Shown one piece after another: positions 6,724 to 10,919 of a stretch of 10,919 nt of DNA; position 1 is the first letter of the stretch; the number at the start of each line of letters is the position of its first letter. Location: contig DUIP01000107.1 of assembly GCA_013330285.1 (NCBI GenBank), positions 1-10,919 on the forward strand, read 5' to 3'. Below the pieces are notes generated by a model. That model saw nothing but the letters and a program-made list of their open reading frames with translations, made no database searches and was not told the DNA's origin. This DNA is from Candidatus Poseidoniaceae archaeon (GTDB lineage: Archaea; Thermoplasmatota; Poseidoniia; Poseidoniales; Poseidoniaceae). A program made the position numbers and the translations under genes.

Positions 6724-7542
6724 ATGTCGATTGAAGCAATGGTTGGAATTAGCCTCGGCGTCTTCCTCATTGCCTTTGCTTTTGCACCCGTTGGAATGGG
6801 CGGCGGGATGCTGTTTGTCCCACTGCTTCATTATGGAGCGGGTTGGGCTATTGATGGTCGAATTATTGCGGCCTCGTTGACATTGACAGCGGTTGTCAGT
6901 TACGGCAGTGGATTGGCTCATCGTCGTGAAGGTCATGTTGATGATGCCATTGTGAAGATTGGACTTGCTGGAGCCATACCCGGGGCGCTGATTGGCGTCG
7001 TTATTGTGAGCCTGATTGGAGACAATCTCGATCTTGTGTTCAAGATTTTGAGTTTGTTCATGATCGTGTGGGCGATTCGAAAAACAATCTCAAAAATGAG
7101 CACTGAGAGCACAAACGGCACTGAGGAAGTCGAACCAGAAGACACTATCGTAGAAATACCACAATTACGGGTCGGTTCGGCTATTGGAGGATTGTTGTCC
7201 AGCGTGTTGGCGATTGGAGCCGGGGTGATTTATGTGCCGATTCTGCGAACCTTTGGAAAATTGGCTCCAAGGAAGGCCATAGGAAGCAGCCTCCACTTCA
7301 TGATGGCTGTCATTCCAGTATCCATTCTCACCCACATTCTGTTCTTGCCAACCGAATCAATGGAACGTCTTGCAAGTGATCTTCCTTTCATCACAGGCTT
7401 AGCAGCACTCACGTTTATTGGTGCACGAAGTGGTGCGAAATTTGGAATGAAACACCTTACAGAACCACGCATCATGCAAATTTTCCTTGTGCTGATCGTG
7501 GTTGTTGCAATCAGGTACCTGATTGACATCATAGGATTTTGA
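6724..7542 (+). CDS. TauE/SafE family anion exporter (sulfite/sulfonate type)
   Basis: Integral membrane transporter of the TauE/SafE (DUF81) family, whose members export sulfite, sulfoacetate or related organic anions. The two-fold family repeat is visible: VGMGGGMLFVPLL (residues 23-35) and LAIGAGVIYVPIL (162-174), each opening a half with three or four spans. Hydrophobic segments lie at about 5-22, 45-62, 76-98, 105-119, 150-175, 186-208, 219-236 and 249-270. A charged cytosolic loop (about 120-145, rich in Glu/Thr/Ser) links the halves. Length 272 aa is typical. ATG 6724 has a weak GTGAG five bases upstream; ATG 6739 is an alternative. It diverges from lemA across 100 bases and ends 2 bases from the stop of the PIN-domain gene. 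The substrate cannot be assigned; no sulfur gene is adjacent. Confidence 0.92.
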   Translation: MSIEAMVGISLGVFLIAFAFAPVGMGGGMLFVPLLHYGAGWAIDGRIIAASLTLTAVVSYGSGLAHRREGHVDDAIVKIGLAGAIPGALIGVVIVSLIGDNLDLVFKILSLFMIVWAIRKTISKMSTESTNGTEEVEPEDTIVEIPQLRVGSAIGGLLSSVLAIGAGVIYVPILRTFGKLAPRKAIGSSLHFMMAVIPVSILTHILFLPTESMERLASDLPFITGLAALTFIGARSGAKFGMKHLTEPRIMQIFLVLIVVVAIRYLIDIIGF

Positions 7543-7544
7543 GC

Positions 7545-9446
7545 TTAATCTTCTCCAGTCATTTCATCTGTAGGCACGATGAAGTCCAAAGCCGTTGGGT
7601 CTTCTATGGCGACAAGCCCACGGATGCTATGCGCGTCCTGAAGTTCGACCGTTGGCTGTGCAACCTTGACCCTCGTGGCCCCGAGTGAAAGCACGTGACC
7701 GGGGCTCACTGGTAGACGCCCTTCTGGCAACCAAAGACCAAGGGCGCCCAATTCCCCATGATGCACGATGATGAGGGTGTGTCCATGTTCATCAATTTCT
7801 GAGCGAACGACTCGCATAGATTCGCCTGAAGGAATCAACCGTTCACTGCTTTGCCAATCGTTCCAGGTTTCTTCCAATGGTTTGTTCTGTAAACTTGCAA
7901 GTTCATCGATAGCCTCAATTTTCTCCGTGAATGCTTGTTCTGTCTCAGCAGCCATCGCGTTCAAGCCGTCGAGCAGGTCTCGCAGTCCTTCATGGTGCAG
8001 TGCATCGATCTTGGTCATTGCAGCGTGAGCCATCACCATAAGCTCTGCTAGGGATTCAATTTCCGCCTCATTGCCCGATTCGAGGGCACACTCCATCCCT
8101 TCGTCAAGAAGTTCAAGAGCAAGGCCTGGTTGGTCAATCGAAAGCAATGAAGTCCCTATGGCCTTCAACGAAAGGGCTGCAGCAGACTTGTCTTCAATCA
8201 CATATTCATGAGCGGTCGTAATGTGGTGTTTTGCGACCTCAAAATCTTGGTTCAGATGTCGAGTGACCCCCGAGAGGACAAGGTATCGAAGTCTGTTGCT
8301 TCCAGTGGATTGGGCTTGTCGATCTGCAGTCTCAAACAAGCTGGCAGCTCTGGCCCAATCGTCTGAACTTGTGGCAAGCAAACCGAGTTGATGCATACCG
8401 TGCATCTCTGCGAACTCGTCATCGATGAGGGTCGCTGCTTGAAGGGCACGAGAGAGGTGGAGGCGGGCTGCAACCCGTTCACCCAACATTTTCGACATCA
8501 ATCCAAGCGCAGTTTCCGTACGTTGAACAAAGCCAGCAATAGCAGTGTTAGCCAATTCTGCATCCTTTTCCCCAAGCGGTGCAAGACCCAAACCAACCGC
8601 TTCCAAAGCCTCACTATAGGCGAGCATCGTCATTCGATAAGCGCCTTCAACATCGTTTGAGTAGGTCGTAGTTGACAGGTTAGCGAGGTGTTGATCCAAT
8701 CCAGACATTGGAGCACATATCTCAGGTAATGCACCAAGTGATTTCATGTGTTTAGCCTTGATCTGCTCACCGTTCAGGGTTCGTCGTAAGGCAGTGGAGA
8801 GGACGTCTTCAACTGGTGAAGTTTCTGCTTTCTTGGCGGGTGCAGGTTGTGCTTTTGGACTGCTGATCAGCGAATCAACCATCCATGTCAGTTTTGCTTG
8901 AATGTCGTATTCATTGACTCGGCTGATGGCATACCTCATTTCAGCCGCCCTAATACGGCGAGAAAGACTGTTGAAAGCAGATTTCGACTTGACTGATGAG
9001 AGTTCAGCGAGCCGTTGCATGAAGGTTGAAGGTGGGCATGTTGTGTAGCCAAGATTGGCCTTTTCGCTCGTCGTTGTCATCTTGAAATCATCGGTCACCA
9101 ACACCACTGTTTTGCCTTCGCGGGTTAATTTTGATGCAAGCACCATAAGCGACAAGTCAACATCTTGGGGTGATGCTTTCTCGCCAATCAGTTGTGCCAA
9201 GCCTCTGATTTGAGCGTCATCAATAGGTACCGTGGTGAGGATGTCTTCAAGAGCATCCAGAAGGAGGGGTTTCTTTTTCCAGCGTTGAAATCGTACCGTT
9301 CGAACCTCGCCATGAACGCCAGGAGTGACATAGAACGTATGCTTTGATGCATGCGTCATGGCCTTAATGTCTTTGAGAAATCGGTCCGCAGCATAGGAAC
9401 CAAGGTGAATGAAGCAATTCGAATCAATTACCCATGTGTGGCTCAT
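7545..9446 (-). CDS. PIN-domain (Nob1-like) protein with TPR-like helical region and beta-rich C-terminus
   Basis: A 633-aa multidomain protein. The N-terminal 150 residues are a PIN nuclease domain: VIDSNCFIHLG, GEVRTVR, SPQDVDLSLMVLA and VVLVTDDFKM supply the four acidic metal-ligand positions, so it should cut RNA. The SxxDxxL/VTDD pattern resembles the rRNA-maturation nuclease Nob1, but the zinc ribbon that follows in Nob1 is absent. A Pro/Ala/Lys linker lies near residues 196-212, then a long helical region; the part at about 320-475 has TPR-like repeat spacing (LHLSRALQAA, WARAASLFETAD, GLALELLDEGMECA). The last 90 residues alternate in a beta-rich pattern (HTLIIVHHG, VLSLGATRVKVA), fold unknown. 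ATG 9446 is chosen because GAGGAG lies 6 bases upstream; an in-frame TTG at 9467 would add 7 residues. No antitoxin-like partner is adjacent. Role could be RNA processing or a scaffolded nuclease; unproven. Confidence 0.85.
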   Translation of the reverse strand: MSHTWVIDSNCFIHLGSYAADRFLKDIKAMTHASKHTFYVTPGVHGEVRTVRFQRWKKKPLLLDALEDILTTVPIDDAQIRGLAQLIGEKASPQDVDLSLMVLASKLTREGKTVVLVTDDFKMTTTSEKANLGYTTCPPSTFMQRLAELSSVKSKSAFNSLSRRIRAAEMRYAISRVNEYDIQAKLTWMVDSLISSPKAQPAPAKKAETSPVEDVLSTALRRTLNGEQIKAKHMKSLGALPEICAPMSGLDQHLANLSTTTYSNDVEGAYRMTMLAYSEALEAVGLGLAPLGEKDAELANTAIAGFVQRTETALGLMSKMLGERVAARLHLSRALQAATLIDDEFAEMHGMHQLGLLATSSDDWARAASLFETADRQAQSTGSNRLRYLVLSGVTRHLNQDFEVAKHHITTAHEYVIEDKSAAALSLKAIGTSLLSIDQPGLALELLDEGMECALESGNEAEIESLAELMVMAHAAMTKIDALHHEGLRDLLDGLNAMAAETEQAFTEKIEAIDELASLQNKPLEETWNDWQSSERLIPSGESMRVVRSEIDEHGHTLIIVHHGELGALGLWLPEGRLPVSPGHVLSLGATRVKVAQPTVELQDAHSIRGLVAIEDPTALDFIVPTDEMTGED

Positions 9447-9452
9447 CGTCGG

Positions 9453-9458
9453 CTCCTC
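9453..9458 (-). promoter_or_regulatory. Shine-Dalgarno (GAGGAG) deciding the PIN-TPR start
   Basis: GAGGAG on the minus strand lies 6 bases before ATG 9446. It favours this start over the in-frame TTG at 9467, which would place the motif inside the gene. Confidence 0.65.
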
Positions 9459-9492
9459 ATAGACCAAGGCTCTTAGGTTCTTAGGGAGAAAA

Positions 9493-9882
9493 CTACGGAG
9501 TCAGTGTTGGGAAGATGCAGACTTCAGGTTGCGAGAAGAATTTCAATCGATACTTCGCAACAATTCTGTAGACCAGATTCCGAAGCGGGAGAGGTACGAT
9601 CCAAGCAAACGGATAGAGAATTCGATAGTGCCACTTGAGATAGAGCAAGCATCGAATAGCTGCTGATGAACGCATGTATGGCTGGCCGTTGCGTACGAGA
9701 TAGACCGTATCCGCATCTCGTAATTTTTGTGGGAAATCCGAGATGATAGAGCGGCCTTCATCACTTTCTATAGCGATAAATCTCATGCTTTGAGGATCTC
9801 GTAAACGCGGATGGAGGAACACTGCAGAGCGCGTGCACAAACCACAATCGCCATCCATCAAGAGAACGTCAGGCTCACTCAT
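9493..9882 (-). CDS. DCC-family thiol-disulfide oxidoreductase (DUF393)
   Basis: Small thioredoxin-like protein named for its conserved start. The signature DGDCGLC (residues 10-16, CxxC at Cys13/Cys16) sits after a first beta strand (VLLMD). Other family marks are MRFIAIES (33-40), ADTVYLVRNGQPYMRSSAAIRCLLYL (57-82), the LPLRNLVYRIVAKYRLKFF helix (98-116) and a late Cys122. At 129 aa it is full length. The physiological partner of DCC proteins is unknown. Start ATG 9882 has GGGTGG five bases upstream and overlaps the end of the DUF2071 gene by 8 bases, so translation is probably coupled. The Tyr/Trp-rich stretch WHYRILYPFAWIVPLPL is hydrophobic enough to touch a membrane, but a true span is not certain. 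Confidence 0.92.
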   Translation of the reverse strand: MSEPDVLLMDGDCGLCTRSAVFLHPRLRDPQSMRFIAIESDEGRSIISDFPQKLRDADTVYLVRNGQPYMRSSAAIRCLLYLKWHYRILYPFAWIVPLPLRNLVYRIVAKYRLKFFSQPEVCIFPTLTP

Positions 9883-10678
9883 TCATTCCACCCGCCATAG
9901 GGAGCAAGTGCCAGGTCACAACTTCAACACCTTCTGACATGTGCATCAGTTCGGGCTTGGTAGCATCTTGGATGCCAAGGTTGTAGCTCTCAACTAAGGT
10001 ATTTTGCTTAACTTCGGCCTCAGCATCTGCATACCACCACTTGCTATGGTGCGTGTATCCGTGATGCAGTCGGCCTTTGTGAATGGTGTACAAACTGTAT
10101 CTTTCGAACAGGAAGTATTCGAGGGTACCTTCCTCTGCCTGCCGTAATTCAGAACACTTCTTCGCAGAACCTGTAAGGCCAACGCCGCCTTTTGAACGCC
10201 TGGAGGACCAGGTGTATCCATCATCCAATGTGCCTTTGACAAACGCTTTTGCATAGCGGTATGCAAGTCCATACTTCCACTTGGCATAGAAACATGTGAC
10301 TCGGCTCTTCGCATCTAAGGTCAGGAAAAAGACACCAGGAACCCCATTTTTTGTCACGTATGTCCTGATATTGAATTCGCCAAAGGTCGAGACGCCAGGG
10401 ACTGCTGGCAAAGGATGAGGCCGTACATTTTCCATGACAAATGGGATGCACCCAATGTAGGCCTTCCCTTCATGCAAATCAATTTCCAGCCCCTCTGGAA
10501 GATGACGGCGGAGGATGTCTGGATCAACTTCCCAGTGAAGGAACGTGAGTTTTTTCCAGTTCTGCCTCAAGATCCAACGGCCTTCAGGCATTGGAAATGG
10601 AATGTGGTCAACAGCAAGACCATCCTTCCTTGTGACCATGTAGGTCCATCGAGGCGAAGGTCTTGAACCATCCCTCAC
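9875..10678 (-). CDS. DUF2071 / YqjF-like protein
   Basis: Member of the DUF2071 (YqjF) family, an acetoacetate-decarboxylase-like fold with no established substrate. Typical blocks are present (residues from the GTG start): LTFLHWEVDPDILRRHLP (44-61), YIGCIPFVMENVRP (74-87), VPGVSTFGEFNIRTYV (93-108), GVFFLTLDA (115-123), TWSSRRSKGG (156-165) and EGTLEYFLFERYSLYT (183-198). The length of about 267 aa fits. The start is uncertain: GTG 10678 lies one base after the stop of the upstream ABA4-like gene, while ATG 10639 (254 aa) or ATG 10591 (238 aa) would still keep the whole domain. A TTG at 10768 would overlap the upstream gene by 89 bases and is unlikely. It is flanked by the ABA4-like gene upstream and the DCC gene downstream (8-base overlap). 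No lipobox or signal peptide is seen. Confidence 0.92.
   Translation of the reverse strand: MRDGSRPSPRWTYMVTRKDGLAVDHIPFPMPEGRWILRQNWKKLTFLHWEVDPDILRRHLPEGLEIDLHEGKAYIGCIPFVMENVRPHPLPAVPGVSTFGEFNIRTYVTKNGVPGVFFLTLDAKSRVTCFYAKWKYGLAYRYAKAFVKGTLDDGYTWSSRRSKGGVGLTGSAKKCSELRQAEEGTLEYFLFERYSLYTIHKGRLHHGYTHHSKWWYADAEAEVKQNTLVESYNLGIQDATKPELMHMSEGVEVVTWHLLPMAGGMNE
9888..9893 (-). promoter_or_regulatory. Shine-Dalgarno-like GGGTGG for the DCC-family gene
   Basis: GGGTGG lies 5 bases before ATG 9882 within the last codons of the DUF2071 gene. It supports this start and internal initiation in the operon. Confidence 0.5.
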
Positions 10679-10679
10679 T

Positions 10680-10919
10680 TTATTCCAAAGTTTCCAGTGA
10701 ACTGGAAGCAATGGTGTCCACTCGTCCACCTTCACCCCAAGTTGCAGCAACACCAACCGCACATCCAAGCGGCGCCATCATCATGCAAAGAATGAGCACT
10801 GGGGTCGAGACGTACATCGGCCGCTTCATCGCAACCATGCGCAACCAGATAAACCGTCCAACAAACATGTCAAACGCCAAGTAGTGCAGCCAACCGAGGA
10901 TAATGACGTCTTCGTCTGC
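10680..10919 (-). CDS. ABA4-like (DUF4281) membrane protein, C-terminal part, cut by right edge
   Basis: The minus-strand frame is open from the window edge to TAA at 10680 (79 residues visible). It reads GWLHYLAFDMFVGRFIW, then a charged loop (RMVAMKRP) and a second hydrophobic stretch ending MMMAPLGCAVGVA. The LHxLAFDLFVGRW-like motif and the final PLG-containing span match the DUF4281 family, which includes plant ABA4, needed for neoxanthin formation. Two spans are visible and the N-terminal half is missing. The gene ends one base before the possible GTG start of the DUF2071 gene, so it probably leads the operon. The function in prokaryotes is not established; a carotenoid or retinal link is inference only. 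Confidence 0.8.
   Translation of the reverse strand, partial: ADEDVIILGWLHYLAFDMFVGRFIWLRMVAMKRPMYVSTPVLILCMMMAPLGCAVGVAATWGEGGRVDTIASSSLETLE

Noticed and set aside
6330..6734. 134-codon plus-strand open frame running up to tauE
   Set aside because: Mostly antisense to lemA and then through the divergent promoter; composition is not protein-like and the LemA frame is well supported.
7545..9446. PIN protein as a VapC-type toxin
   Set aside because: Far too large, and no small antitoxin-like gene lies next to it; upstream is the DCC gene and downstream a convergent exporter.
9447..9467. Upstream TTG start for the PIN-TPR gene
   Set aside because: Would bury the GAGGAG Shine-Dalgarno inside the gene; ATG 9446 has it at ideal spacing.
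10679..10768. TTG start at 10768 for the DUF2071 protein
   Set aside because: Would overlap the ABA4-like gene by 89 bases, and the added residues do not resemble the family.
1..10919. Mobile element, CRISPR, tRNA or phage content
   Set aside because: No transposase, integrase, regularly spaced repeats or cloverleaf seen on either strand; nearly every base is in a recognisable housekeeping-type gene.

Overview
This window looks like a piece of a marine archaeal chromosome. The best single indicator is a clear archaeal-type tRNA (cytidine-56) 2'-O-methyltransferase (aTrm56). A TraB/PrgY-like membrane protein, a DHH phosphoesterase with a Rossmann-like N-terminal domain, and very tight or overlapping gene packing fit the same reading. 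Together with bacterial-looking metabolic genes (folP, carA) and medium GC, this suggests Marine Group II Euryarchaeota (Candidatus Poseidoniales). The domain-level call is fairly strong; the group-level call is inference from gene content. The window is nearly all coding: twelve genes, two cut by the edges, and no gap of 300 bases or more. I see no tRNA, rRNA, CRISPR array or insertion sequence.

Left block (1-2536, minus strand): a four-helix membrane protein of unknown function, then trm56 (4-base GTGA overlap), then carA, the glutaminase subunit of carbamoyl-phosphate synthetase, which runs off the left edge. Between trm56 and carA lies a short region with two small inverted repeats. folP (dihydropteroate synthase) diverges from the membrane-protein gene across 50 bases and meets the next block tail to tail with a 4-base overlap.

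Middle block (3450-6623, minus strand): lemA, then a DHH-DHHA1 phosphoesterase, then a TraB-family membrane protein. The last two overlap by 8 bases, and a strong Shine-Dalgarno sequence for traB lies inside the end of the DHH gene. Diverging from lemA is a TauE/SafE-type anion exporter (6724-7542, plus strand).

Right block (7545-10919, minus strand): the C-terminal end of an ABA4-like (DUF4281) membrane protein, then a DUF2071/YqjF protein, then a DCC-family (DUF393) thiol-redox protein, then a large protein with a Nob1-like PIN nuclease domain, a TPR-like helical middle and a beta-rich tail. The first three are packed as an operon; the PIN protein follows after 46 bases with its own Shine-Dalgarno sequence.

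The observations I rate highest are the PIN-TPR-beta fusion, the ABA4-like/DUF2071/DCC set, and a 12-base element (ATTGATARGTTG) that sits exactly 18 bases upstream of two unrelated start codons and looks like the core promoter for leaderless transcripts. I do not see an obvious new defence or mobile system here; most of the window is ordinary housekeeping.
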